Made by a program: the position numbers and the translations under genes. Below the pieces are notes generated by a model that saw only the letters and a list, made by a program, of their open reading frames with translations, made no database searches and was not told the origin of the DNA. DNA of 64,000 bases from Pedococcus sp. 5OH_020 (GTDB lineage: Bacteria; Actinomycetota; Actinomycetes; Actinomycetales; Dermatophilaceae), in contig NZ_JAPYZV010000002.1 in assembly GCF_027812955.1 (NCBI RefSeq), positions 372,001-436,000 on the forward strand, written 5' to 3'. Every line of letters starts with the position of its first letter. Within the stretch, counting starts at the first letter, position 1. Positions 1 through 8,461 of the stretch are shown one piece after another.

Positions 1-26
1 AGGGCCGCCGGTCGTACGCTGAGCGC

Positions 27-299
27 ATGTGCCGGAACATCCGTCAGCTCCACAACTTCGAGCCTCCCGCCACGACCGACGAGGTTCGCGCCGCGGCGTT
101 GCAGTACGTGCGCAAGGTGAGTGGGAGTACCAGGCCGAGCCAGGCCAACCAGGCGGCGTTCGACGCCGCGGTGGCCGAGGTCGCGCACGCCACCCAGCAC
201 CTCCTCGACCACCTCAGCACCAGCGCCCCACCCAGGGACCGTGAGACGGAGGCGGTCAAGGCGCGGGCCCGCGCTCAGGCCCGGTACGGCGCTGCCTGA
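27..299 (+). CDS. DUF2277 family small protein
   Basis: A 90-residue cytosolic protein starting MCRNIRQLHNFEPPAT, the conserved opening of the DUF2277 family of short actinobacterial and proteobacterial proteins. The N-terminal Cys-Arg-Asn-Ile stretch and the AALQYVRKVSG segment are the family hallmarks. Length matches the family, so it looks complete. Function is unknown. There is no membrane segment or signal peptide. It stands alone, followed by about 850 bases holding only a decayed reading frame. Family assignment is from recalled sequence pattern. Confidence 0.85.
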   Translation: MCRNIRQLHNFEPPATTDEVRAAALQYVRKVSGSTRPSQANQAAFDAAVAEVAHATQHLLDHLSTSAPPRDRETEAVKARARAQARYGAA

Positions 300-449
300 G
301 CAGCCGCTGCTCCTTCCGCTCTCCAGCCGCCTTGAGCGGGGCCCGAAGCCGGCGCGTCTCCACGCCCGAGCCGCGCAGCCCGTCGCCATCGACCAGTGGC
401 TGTGGACAACCACACTGGCCGGAGCGTGTGGTGCAGCAGGCTGAGGCAC

Positions 450-1022
450 GTGACGGCAGACCTCGACGCAGCGCGGCCGGACGGCGAACCACCCGATGCT
501 CCGGTTCCGGCCGCCCGGTGGAAGGACGGCCCCCCCAGGGGGCCGCAGGATCACCCATCTGGTCCTCGTCGACGGGCTTCCGGCCGACCACTGGGTCGAG
601 GAGAGCCTCGACGGGACGTGGGAGTCCCGGGACGGCAGGCGCGGGCCACGGTCGTCCCCCGCGGCTTCCGACGAGGATGCCCGGGAGCTGACGTGGCTCG
701 ACGAGCTGGTCGGCGGTCGTGAGGCACTCCCAACGGCCTGGTCGGGCCGGAGGGTGTCGTCCTCGCCAAGGACCTCTGGCCCCGGCTCGGGGTTCCGACC
801 AGCTCGGCAGGGCGAGGCGCTGCGATGCTCGAGCGGCTACGGCTCGCTCGCGGCCTACCGGCACAGGAGCCCGTAGCGCCCCGCGGCGCCCCGGCGCTGC
901 TGCGTGCCACAGGGCTGGCGTCCGTGCTGCTCTCCGGCGTGCGACAGGTGGTCTGTCTACGGCGCGATGCCGCCCTGTCAGGAGCAGCACCCGCAGACGC
1001 TGTCAGGTCGAGCGGTAGCTGA
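450..1022 (+). pseudogene. Frameshifted unrecognised gene remnant
   Basis: No intact gene fills this stretch, but coding-like sequence with high third-position GC runs through it in two alternating frames. A GTG at 450 opens one frame (VTADLDAARPDGEPPDAP). Near 529-542, at a run of seven C followed by five G, the plausible frame moves by one (ITHLVLVDGLPADHWVEES). Around 715-735 it moves back (GLVGPEGVVLAKDLWPRLG) and ends at TGA 1020-1022. Two compensating shifts suggest a decayed gene or homopolymer sequencing errors. I do not recognise the family. The rest of 300-1151 shows nothing else except a 24-bp tandem repeat at its end. Confidence 0.35.
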
Positions 1023-1053
1023 GGAAAGCGGTCGAGCGACAGCTGAGGGAAGC
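1006..1053. repeat. 24-bp tandem duplication at remnant gene end
   Basis: Two adjacent 24-bp units (1006-1029 and 1030-1053) differ at three positions. Both begin GGTCGAGCG. The first contains the TGA that closes the decayed reading frame. It is one of several short tandem duplications at gene ends in this window. Confidence 0.8.
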
Positions 1054-1151
1054 TCTGTCGGTGGTCACGGCCAGGATGGCCGTCTGGCGTCGGCGATGAG
1101 TTCGATCCGCTGCCTCGGTCTACCTGATGACCGCCAACCGAAGGACTGACC

Positions 1152-2687
1152 ATGAACCGGGCAACCGCCACCAGCACCGACGAGTGGCAGACCGCTGCGA
1201 GCGCGCCGGAGACAGCCGACGCCCGGCCGTCCAGTCCCCGGCAGGCCGACCTGGCTGAACGGCGGCCGCCCTCGTCCGACGCGGCTCGCGTGCTGCGGAT
1301 CCTTGTCCTGTCGACCTTCGTCGTCATCCTCAACGAGACCATCATGGTCAACGCGATCCCGAGGCTCATGCGCGAGTTCTCCGTCGCTGCGACCAGGGCT
1401 CAGTGGCTGTCCACAGCCTTCATGCTGACCCTCGCGGTCGTCATTCCCGCCACCGGCTGGTTCCTGCAGCGGGTCACCACACGAGCGGCCTACGCGACGG
1501 CCATGGGCCTCTTCCTGACCGGAACGGCCCTCGCGGCCGCGGCTCCCACCTTCGCGGTCCTGCTGGCCGCTCGGGTGGTGCAGGCCAGTGGCACCGCCGT
1601 CATGATGCCGCTGCTCATGACCACCCTCATGACTCTCGTGCCCGTCCACGACCGGGGCCGTGTCATGGGGAACGTGATGCTGGCGATGTCCGTGGCGCCG
1701 GCGATGGGACCGGCGGTGTCCGGACTGCTGCTGCAGCTGGGCTCGTGGCGGCTCATCTTCGCAGTGGTACTGCCCGTCGCAGCCCTGGTGGCGACGATCG
1801 GGGTGCGCCGGCTGACGAACATCGGCGAGACGTCGGCGACCCGCATCGACGCCTCCAGCGTGACTCTGTCGGCAGTCGGCTTCGGTGCTCTCGTCTACGG
1901 GCTCAGCGGACTCGGAGAGGGATCCCGCGTCACGCACGTCGTCCCGCCTGCCGTGGTCACCGCGGTCGGTGCCATCGCGCTGGGCGCCTTCACCTGGCGA
2001 CAGCTCAGGCTGCAACGCCGTGGCGTGCCGTTGCTCGATCTCCGCACCTTCACATTCCGTCCCTTCACGATCGCGCTCGCCGTCATGTGCCTCGCCTTCA
2101 TGGCCATGATGGGCGCGATGATCCTGCTCCCCCTCTACCTCCAGGACGTCCTACGCCTCAGCACCCTGTCGACCGGCCTGCTGCTCATGCCGGGAGGGCT
2201 CGCGATGGGACTGCTGGGCCCGCAGGTCGGACGAGCGTTCGACCGGCTCGGGGCGCCCCGCCTCGTCATCCCCGGCGCCGTCCTCCTGGCCGTTGCCCTG
2301 GCGCTCCTCACCCGGGTCGACGTGGATACCTCGTCCTGGTTCGTCCTGGCTGACCATGTCGTGCTGATGGGCGCGCTCGCTCTCATCTTCACCCCCGTCT
2401 TCACCTCAGGCCTGTCCGTCCTGCCCCCTCACCTCTACGCGCATGGCAGCGCGATTCTCGGGTCGCTCCAGCAGGTCGCCGCGGCAGCTGGAACTGCCGT
2501 GGTCGTCAGCGTGATGGCTGCCCGGGCAGCGAGCGCGTCCGCCGCGGGCGCCTCTCCTACCCGCGCGTTGAACACCGGCCTGCAGTGGGGTTTCGGCGTG
2601 GGAGCCGCGTTGGCGGCAGCCGTGGTTCTCATTGCGCTGGCGGTCCGCACGCCGCGCACCACGGGCGAGCCAGGACCCACTCCGTAA
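1152..2687 (+). CDS. MFS drug exporter, DHA2 (EmrB/QacA) type
   Basis: A 511-residue integral membrane protein. After a polar N-terminus of about 55 residues, hydrophobic segments recur to the end, consistent with the 14-segment DHA2 drug:H+ antiporters. Motif C-like MSVAPAMGPAVSGLLL follows motif A-like HDRGRVMGN near residues 165-185; the motif C proline/glycine pattern marks antiporters. It should export toxic compounds at the inner membrane using the proton gradient; substrate cannot be told. The ATG at 1152 follows GAAGGAC. It is monocistronic, facing a convergent PIG-L gene. Confidence 0.88.
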   Translation: MNRATATSTDEWQTAASAPETADARPSSPRQADLAERRPPSSDAARVLRILVLSTFVVILNETIMVNAIPRLMREFSVAATRAQWLSTAFMLTLAVVIPATGWFLQRVTTRAAYATAMGLFLTGTALAAAAPTFAVLLAARVVQASGTAVMMPLLMTTLMTLVPVHDRGRVMGNVMLAMSVAPAMGPAVSGLLLQLGSWRLIFAVVLPVAALVATIGVRRLTNIGETSATRIDASSVTLSAVGFGALVYGLSGLGEGSRVTHVVPPAVVTAVGAIALGAFTWRQLRLQRRGVPLLDLRTFTFRPFTIALAVMCLAFMAMMGAMILLPLYLQDVLRLSTLSTGLLLMPGGLAMGLLGPQVGRAFDRLGAPRLVIPGAVLLAVALALLTRVDVDTSSWFVLADHVVLMGALALIFTPVFTSGLSVLPPHLYAHGSAILGSLQQVAAAAGTAVVVSVMAARAASASAAGASPTRALNTGLQWGFGVGAALAAAVVLIALAVRTPRTTGEPGPTP

Positions 2688-2785
2688 GCGCGGCCCACCC
2701 CCGCCCGGCCGACCTCCAGCCCGGCTTGCCCGAACCCGGCCGACCCGGGCCGTCCGACGGCGTACCCGCGCCTGACCGGCCGGCG

Positions 2786-3586
2786 TCATCCACAGAAGGG
2801 CCAGCCCACCCGCATCCCCGGCTTCCGGCCCGGCTCCAGGTAGTGGTCCGTCGAGAACATCGCGGCGAAGACGTCAGGCGGCATGGCAAGCATCCCCTCG
2901 ATGTCAGTCGCCTGGCTGCGATGCGCCTCCAAGGAGGCACGTCGCTCGCGCAGGAAGCCACTCACGTCGACCTGCCAGTGGATCTCGCGCTCCGGGGTTC
3001 CAAGGGGGTTCCCGTCATCCATGGGGCGGTCTGGGTCGAACGCCCGGTCCGCCATGCCCGCGGCTACCGCGCGCTGGTAGAAGGCCCGGATCCTGTCCCG
3101 GTTCATCGTCGACTCCAGCAACCTTGGCGTTGCCCGAGCCAGCGCGGCCGCCCGATGCGCGACAGCGTGCACCTTGACGTGGTCGGGGTGGCCGTAACCA
3201 CCATGCCAGTCATAGCCCACCAGCACGCTGGCCTCCTCCTCGTCGAGGACCGCCACCAGCCGAGCCGCGGCCTCGTGGAGGTCAGCGGTGTGGAAGGCGC
3301 CTGGGAGAGAGTTCTGCGGCCACCCGGTCATTCCGGAGTCCCGGTACCCCAGCCACGCCACGCGCTGCACGCCGAGGGCATCGGCAGACGCCTGCGCCTC
3401 GACACGCCGCCGGTCCACCAACGTCTCGCCCTCTGCGAGACCGCTCGCCGGAAGCTCACCATGGGCGCCGTCGGTGGCGAAGACCGTGACCACCCGGTGT
3501 CCCTCCGCCGCCGCACGAGCCATCGTGCCGGCCGTCTGGGACGCCTCGTCGTCGGGATGGGCGTGCAGGAAGACGATGGTGGTCAC
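2786..3586 (-). CDS. PIG-L family deacetylase
   Basis: A 266-residue protein of the LmbE/PIG-L zinc deacetylase family, which includes mycothiol enzymes MshB and Mca. The zinc/catalytic motif HAHPDDE lies at residues 8-14 and the second metal region YDWHGGYGHPDHVKVH at about 125-140, both intact. The frame is open upstream, but the GTG at 3586 is preferred because it places the first beta strand TTIVFLHAHPDDE at the N-terminus, as in the family. Substrate is unknown; an N-acetylglucosamine-type amide is likely. It is divergent from the GH3 glucosidase. Confidence 0.85.
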   Translation of the reverse strand: MTTIVFLHAHPDDEASQTAGTMARAAAEGHRVVTVFATDGAHGELPASGLAEGETLVDRRRVEAQASADALGVQRVAWLGYRDSGMTGWPQNSLPGAFHTADLHEAAARLVAVLDEEEASVLVGYDWHGGYGHPDHVKVHAVAHRAAALARATPRLLESTMNRDRIRAFYQRAVAAGMADRAFDPDRPMDDGNPLGTPEREIHWQVDVSGFLRERRASLEAHRSQATDIEGMLAMPPDVFAAMFSTDHYLEPGRKPGMRVGWPFCG

Positions 3587-3671
3587 CGCGCCATCATGCC
3601 AACGGGAGTCGCAAGCCGTGCCCAGCCTCGACACGGCGAGGCTCGACGAGACCCCACCGCATCGCGGCGCA

Positions 3672-3695
3672 GAAATAGTCACGCTACGCTATTTC
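3672..3695. promoter_or_regulatory. Inverted repeat, candidate operator of the GH3 gene
   Basis: Perfect 7-bp arms GAAATAG (3672-3678) and CTATTTC (3689-3695) flank a 10-base spacer, about 50 bases upstream of the GH3 start in the gap between divergent genes. It is AT-rich in GC-rich surroundings. The TetR-type regulator encoded just after the glucosidase is the obvious candidate to bind it; that is inference. Confidence 0.5.
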
Positions 3696-3745
3696 GCGGC
3701 ATCTCCCCTCCACGGTGCACGCCGCCGCCAAGCGAAGGAAAACCG

Positions 3746-6226
3746 ATGACTGCCTCCACCGACACCCACGGCGACAGCCGGCTGACGGACCTGGTCTCCC
3801 GGCTCGATCTCGAAACGAAGGTGCGGCTGCTCACCGGCGCCACGTCGTTCACGCTGCATGGCAAGGACAGCATCGCTCTTGCACCGATGGCGTTCTCCGA
3901 CGGACCGACCGGCGTACGCGGCCTGAAGTTCACGGGTGGGGACCATGTGGCCCTCTTCCCCAACGCCACCCTCCTCGCCGGCGCCTGGAGCGAGGACACT
4001 GCACGGGAGGTCGGCGAGATGCTCGCCGAGGAGGCTGAGCGGCAGCAGATCCACGTGGTCCTCGGGCCCACGATCAACCTGCATCGCACCCCGCTGGGTG
4101 GGCGGCTGTTCGAGGCCTACTCCGAGGACCCGCTGCTCACGGGCCGGCTGGCCGCGGCCTACGTCCGTGGTATGCAGTCGCGTCGGATCGGGGCCTGCCT
4201 GAAGCACCTGGTGGCCAACGAGTCCGAGACGCTGCGCAACTACATGAGCTCCGTGGTGAGCGAGCGCGCCTTGCGCGAGGTGTACCTGCTCCCCTTCGAG
4301 ATCGCAGTCGAGGACGCCCAGCCGTGGTCGATCATGGCCGCGTACAACGACGTCAACGGCGTCCCCGCGACCGAACAGCACCACGTGAACAACGAGGTGG
4401 TCAAGGGCGACTGGGGATGGGACGGCCTCCTCATGTCCGACTGGTTCGCGACGAAGACCTCCGCCCCGGCTGCCTTGGGCGGCCTCGACCTCGTCATGCC
4501 GGGCCCGGAGGGGCCGTGGGGAGCGGCGCTGGTCGCTGACGTCGAGTCAGGCGCGGTGGCGGAGGCGGTGGTGGACGAGCATGTCGTCCGGCTCCTGCGG
4601 TTGGCCGAACGCGTGGGGGCTCTCGGCGAGCACCGTGCGTGGCCCTCCGAGTCCACGGCGCCGGACGCCCCGTCGCGGCGCGAACAGCTCCGACGGCTCG
4701 CCACCGACGGCATGGTCGTCCTGCGCAACGAGGGCGCTGTCCTCCCGCTGGCCGCAGAGACCCGCGTGGCGCTGATCGGCCGGCACGCCGTCGAGACGAT
4801 CTGCATGGGAGGTGGCTCGGCCACCGTCAACCCGCCGTACCAGGTGTCCATCGCCGAGGGGCTCGGCGGCGCCATGGGCGAGTCGGTCGTCGTGCTGGAC
4901 GGCGTCGAGGTTCGCCTGCGTCCGGTCGTGGCGGACCCCGATACCATCCGGGACCCCGAGACGGGCGAGCCTGGGCTGCGGGCTTCGTACCTCGACGCGG
5001 ATGGCACCGTGATGGCTGCGGAGCACAGCAGCGTCGCTTCGGTCGCCACCGGGTGGGACGACACGCTTCCCCGGCCCACCGAGCAGGTGGTGCTCGCCGC
5101 CCGGCTCGTCGAGGGTGGGCCCGTCCGGCTGGGTGTGCTGGGCACCGGCAGGTGGAGCATCGTGGTGGACGGGAAGAAGGTCGGTGCCCCGGACCTCGCC
5201 GCCGAAGGCCAGGACCCTGGGGAGTCGATGCTCAAGCCACCTGCCTGGACGGTGGACGTCGACGCCGAGGCGGGATCGCTCGTGGAGGCCACCGTGTCGA
5301 TCGTCCGCCGAGAGCCGCAGCCCGGCCCGGACGGCAAGCTGAGCACGCTCTCTCACGTCATCGCCTCCGGGATGGGGGTGAAGGGTCTCACGGTCGCACC
5401 GGTCCCCGCGGTGGCCGCGGACGTCATCGCAAACGCGGTCAGAGCGGCGAAGGACGCCGACGTGGCAGTGGTGGTCGTCGGGCTCACCGAGGAGCAGGAG
5501 ACAGAGGCAACGGACAAGTCGACCCTGGCCCTACCCGGCGAACAGGACGCCCTGGTCGGCGCTGTGGCGGAGGCCGCGAACCGGACAGTGGTGGTCGTCA
5601 ACTCCGCCACCCCGGTGCTCATGCCGTGGGCGCAGGACGTGGAGGCCATACTCGTGGTGGGACTTCCCGGTCAGGAGGGCGGCCACGCCGTTGCCGACGC
5701 GCTCCTGGGCGTGCGAGAGCCGGCGGGCCGTCTGGTGACCTCATGGCCGGCGGCCGACGGTGCCGCGCCGGCCTGGGACGTCGTGCCCGACGGGCTGGCC
5801 CTGGAGTACACCGACGACACGTACGTCGGCTATCGGGGCTTCCACGCCGGCCTGAGCGACGCCCCGGCCCACTGGCTCGGCGCAGGCGACGGGTACGGCT
5901 CCTGGGAGTACGCGGACGCGCGCCTCGTGCAGCCGGGCAGCGCCCCGACCATCGAGGTCCGTGTCACCAACACCTCTGCCGGAGCGTCGCGTGAGGTGGT
6001 CCAGGCCTACTTCCACCCCGCCGAGGACAACCAGCCGGTACGCCTCGTCGGGTGGACCGCGGTCGAGGTGGAGCCGGGTCAGAGTGCGACGGTGGAGGTG
6101 GCCACCGACTCGCGGCTGTGGCGCAGCTGGGACGAGCAGAGCGGCCGCTGGGGCGAGAGCCTCACCGGAGGCCAGCTCGTCCTCGCCAGGGGGCTCGGCG
6201 ACATCAGGGCGAGGGTTGACCTCTGA
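3746..6226 (+). CDS. Glycoside hydrolase family 3 beta-glucosidase
   Basis: An 826-residue GH3 enzyme that hydrolyses beta-linked glycosides (beta-glucosidase or beta-xylosidase) with retention. The TIM-barrel domain carries DGPTGVRG (52-59), KHLVANESE (153-161) and the nucleophile in LLMSDW (Asp232). The second sandwich domain follows from about 340. A PA14-like insertion (about 385-500) typical of the larger GH3 group sits inside it, and a fibronectin III-like domain ends the protein. No signal peptide is visible, so it likely acts on imported sugars in the cytosol. The ATG at 3746 follows AAGGAAAAC; the frame stays open far upstream only by chance. Confidence 0.92.
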   Translation: MTASTDTHGDSRLTDLVSRLDLETKVRLLTGATSFTLHGKDSIALAPMAFSDGPTGVRGLKFTGGDHVALFPNATLLAGAWSEDTAREVGEMLAEEAERQQIHVVLGPTINLHRTPLGGRLFEAYSEDPLLTGRLAAAYVRGMQSRRIGACLKHLVANESETLRNYMSSVVSERALREVYLLPFEIAVEDAQPWSIMAAYNDVNGVPATEQHHVNNEVVKGDWGWDGLLMSDWFATKTSAPAALGGLDLVMPGPEGPWGAALVADVESGAVAEAVVDEHVVRLLRLAERVGALGEHRAWPSESTAPDAPSRREQLRRLATDGMVVLRNEGAVLPLAAETRVALIGRHAVETICMGGGSATVNPPYQVSIAEGLGGAMGESVVVLDGVEVRLRPVVADPDTIRDPETGEPGLRASYLDADGTVMAAEHSSVASVATGWDDTLPRPTEQVVLAARLVEGGPVRLGVLGTGRWSIVVDGKKVGAPDLAAEGQDPGESMLKPPAWTVDVDAEAGSLVEATVSIVRREPQPGPDGKLSTLSHVIASGMGVKGLTVAPVPAVAADVIANAVRAAKDADVAVVVVGLTEEQETEATDKSTLALPGEQDALVGAVAEAANRTVVVVNSATPVLMPWAQDVEAILVVGLPGQEGGHAVADALLGVREPAGRLVTSWPAADGAAPAWDVVPDGLALEYTDDTYVGYRGFHAGLSDAPAHWLGAGDGYGSWEYADARLVQPGSAPTIEVRVTNTSAGASREVVQAYFHPAEDNQPVRLVGWTAVEVEPGQSATVEVATDSRLWRSWDEQSGRWGESLTGGQLVLARGLGDIRARVDL

Positions 6227-6875
6227 CTCCGGCCGGGCCACGACCAGGAGCCCGTCCCGTCGCGGTCGTGGCCGGCCCAAGGGGGCCAGCACCGCGCAGA
6301 CCCGCGAGCGCATCCTGGCCGCAGCGGCGGACCTCTTCGCGGAACGGGGCTTCCACGCCACCTCGATGACCGGAGTCGCGGAGATCGCGGGCCTGAGCCA
6401 GACCGGGTTGCTGCACCACTTCCCGTCCAAGGAGGAGCTGCTCGCCGCCGTGCTCGGCAGACGCGACCTTCGCGACCTCCAGGCACTCGCCGAGGGACGC
6501 GGGGCGCCCGCTCGCGGGTGGCAGGTCTGGGACGACATGGTCTCCCTGGTCAGACTCAACAGCCACCGCGAACCCCTCGTTCGGTTGTTCAGCACCCTCA
6601 CCGGCGAGGCGCTGGATCCCGAGCACCCCGGGCACGGCTGGCTGCGACAGCACCACCGGTCGGCGCGCGAGGCGCTCACGCGCGCGATCCTCGACGCCGT
6701 CGCCGATGGCGATGCGCGGCCGGACGCCCCCGCGGGCCAGCTCGCCCGCCAGGCGGTCGCCCTCATGGACGGTCTGCAGGTGCAGTGGCTGATGGATCCG
6801 GCAGCCGTCGACATGGCCGCGGACTTCGCCGCCTGGGTCGAGACGGTCCGCGACCGCTGGGGGCTGGGGACCTGA
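6216..6875 (+). CDS. TetR family transcriptional regulator
   Basis: A 219-residue repressor-type protein. The TetR helix-turn-helix spans about residues 25-70 (TRERILAAAADLFAERGF, then MTGVAEIAGLSQTGLLHHFPSKEELL); an all-helical ligand-binding domain follows. The best start is TTG at 6216, 11 bases inside the end of the GH3 gene, which means translational coupling; no ATG or GTG fits the conserved N-terminus. It probably controls the GH3 gene through the palindrome at 3672-3695. Confidence 0.88.
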   Translation: MTSDSGRATTRSPSRRGRGRPKGASTAQTRERILAAAADLFAERGFHATSMTGVAEIAGLSQTGLLHHFPSKEELLAAVLGRRDLRDLQALAEGRGAPARGWQVWDDMVSLVRLNSHREPLVRLFSTLTGEALDPEHPGHGWLRQHHRSAREALTRAILDAVADGDARPDAPAGQLARQAVALMDGLQVQWLMDPAAVDMAADFAAWVETVRDRWGLGT

Positions 6876-6949
6876 GGGACTGGGGTCCAAGTCGACCGGG
6901 GCACTGGGCGACCGGGGCCCTGAGAGACTGGCGCCCTGGGGACCTGAGG
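6864..6949. repeat. Direct repeats over the tetR stop codon
   Basis: CTGGGGACCTGAGG occurs at 6864-6877, where it contains the stop codon of the TetR gene, and again at 6936-6949. Between them CGACCGGGGC also occurs twice. The 170-base gap before the MATE gene is made largely of such G-rich repeats and holds no gene. Confidence 0.7.
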
Positions 6950-7048
6950 CGCCGAGGGACCCGAGACTCGGGGAACCTCACGCACCGGGCAGCTGAGGAC
7001 GGTGGGGGATCCGAGCCGTCGCAGCACGCTCGGGTAGCGTGAGCCGAC

Positions 7049-8416
7049 GTGGGCAGCGGCGACCAGTCACGTGCGGCTGTCGTCGGATCGGGGCACAGCC
7101 GGGAGATCCTCCGGCTCGCCGTGCCCGCCTTCCTCGCGCTGGTCGCCGAACCACTGTTCCTCCTCGCCGACTCCGCGATCATCGGGCACCTCGGCACCCC
7201 GCAGCTGGCCGGCCTCGGGGTGGCCAGCGCGACGCTGATCACCGCGGCCAACATCTTCGTCTTCCTGGCCTACGGCACCACCTCGATCGTGGCCCGCCAG
7301 ATCGGCGCCGGCAGCACCCGCGGCGCCCTCGAGGCTGGCATCGACGGTACGTGGCTGGCCGTGGGCCTCGGGGCCCTGACGAGCGCCGCGGTGGCGTGGG
7401 GCGCACCAGCCCTGTGCAGGCTGTTCGGCGCCTCCGACGCTGCTGTCGGGTATGCCGCCACGTACCTGCGGATCTCGTCCCTGGGCATCCCCGCCATGCT
7501 CGTGGCGCTCGCCGCGACCGGTGTGCTCCGGGGACTGCAGGACACCCGCACCCCTCTCGCCGCGTCAGCGGCCGGGTTCACCGGCAACATCGCTCTCAAC
7601 CTGCTCTTCGTGTACGGGCTCGGCTGGGGTATCGCTGGCTCGGCCTGGGGGACCGTCATCGCGCAGACCGCCATGGCGGCCGCCCTGGTGGTCGTGATGA
7701 CGCGGCACGCCCGCAGGGCCGGCGCCGCGCTGCGGTCTCACCCCGCACGGGTCCTGCGCGCGGGGCTGAGCGGCATACCGCTGCTCGTGCGCACGCTGGC
7801 CCTCAGGGGAGTCCTGCTGCTGACCACCTGGGTCGCGGCCGGGTTGGGCGATGTCCCGCTGGCGGCGCACCAGGTCGCCGCGACGGTGTGGTCCTTCCTC
7901 GCCTTCGCCCTGGACGCGCTCGCCATCGCGGCGCAGGCGCTGACCGGCAAGGCGCTGGGAGCCGGGGACGTCTCCCGAGCCCGCCGGGCGACGACCACGA
8001 TGGTCCGCTGGGGGAGCTGGGGTGGCGTGCTCCTCGGTGTGGCAGTCCTGGCACTGCACGACGTCATCCCGCTCGCCTTCACGCGGGACGAGCCCGTTCG
8101 CGCGGCCCTCGGCGCCGCCCTGGTGGTCGTCGCCCTCGGTCAGCCACTCTCCGGCTTCGTCTTCGTGGTCGACGGCGTACTGATCGGAGCCGGCGACGGG
8201 CGCTGGCTGGCGAAGGCGATGCTGGCCACCCTGGTGCTCTACGCTCCGCTCGCCATCGCGGTGCATGAAGCCGGAACGCGGCTCCTGGTGGCCGGGGCGC
8301 CGACGGCTCTCACCGCCCTGTGGGTGGCCTTCACCCTCTTCATGGCCATCCGCGGCGCCTTCTTCGCCTGGCGGATCTGGGGAGACGCCTGGGCCGTCAC
8401 CGGCGCCGCTCGCTGA
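7049..8416 (+). CDS. MATE family efflux transporter (DinF-like)
   Basis: A 455-residue membrane protein with about 12 hydrophobic segments and the two-fold repeat of MATE exporters. The N-terminal half holds PAFLALVAEPLFLLADSAIIGHLG and the second half the matching PLLVRTLALRG and AAHQVAATVWSFLAFALDALAIAAQAL. The family exports cationic compounds in exchange for H+ or Na+; it resembles the DinF branch common in actinobacteria. GTG at 7049 is the chosen start. It is convergent with the GGT gene 45 bases downstream. Confidence 0.9.
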   Translation: MGSGDQSRAAVVGSGHSREILRLAVPAFLALVAEPLFLLADSAIIGHLGTPQLAGLGVASATLITAANIFVFLAYGTTSIVARQIGAGSTRGALEAGIDGTWLAVGLGALTSAAVAWGAPALCRLFGASDAAVGYAATYLRISSLGIPAMLVALAATGVLRGLQDTRTPLAASAAGFTGNIALNLLFVYGLGWGIAGSAWGTVIAQTAMAAALVVVMTRHARRAGAALRSHPARVLRAGLSGIPLLVRTLALRGVLLLTTWVAAGLGDVPLAAHQVAATVWSFLAFALDALAIAAQALTGKALGAGDVSRARRATTTMVRWGSWGGVLLGVAVLALHDVIPLAFTRDEPVRAALGAALVVVALGQPLSGFVFVVDGVLIGAGDGRWLAKAMLATLVLYAPLAIAVHEAGTRLLVAGAPTALTALWVAFTLFMAIRGAFFAWRIWGDAWAVTGAAR

Positions 8417-8461
8417 GAGCGGCCGCGCCAGGAACAGTCACACGCCTGGAGCCGTCACACC

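Noticed and set aside
256-990. Minus-strand 244-codon frame in the first intergenic region
   Set aside because: Arg/Pro/Gly-rich peptide without conserved pattern; the plus-strand remnant explains the coding bias better.
2585-3745. N-terminal extension of the GH3 frame by 387 codons
   Set aside because: Overlaps the MFS end and the opposite PIG-L gene; ATG 3746 has a ribosome site and gives the normal GH3 start.
8417-8461. CCAGG/CCTGG hairpin between MATE and GGT genes
   Set aside because: Only five paired bases with a 12-base loop; too weak to call a terminator.
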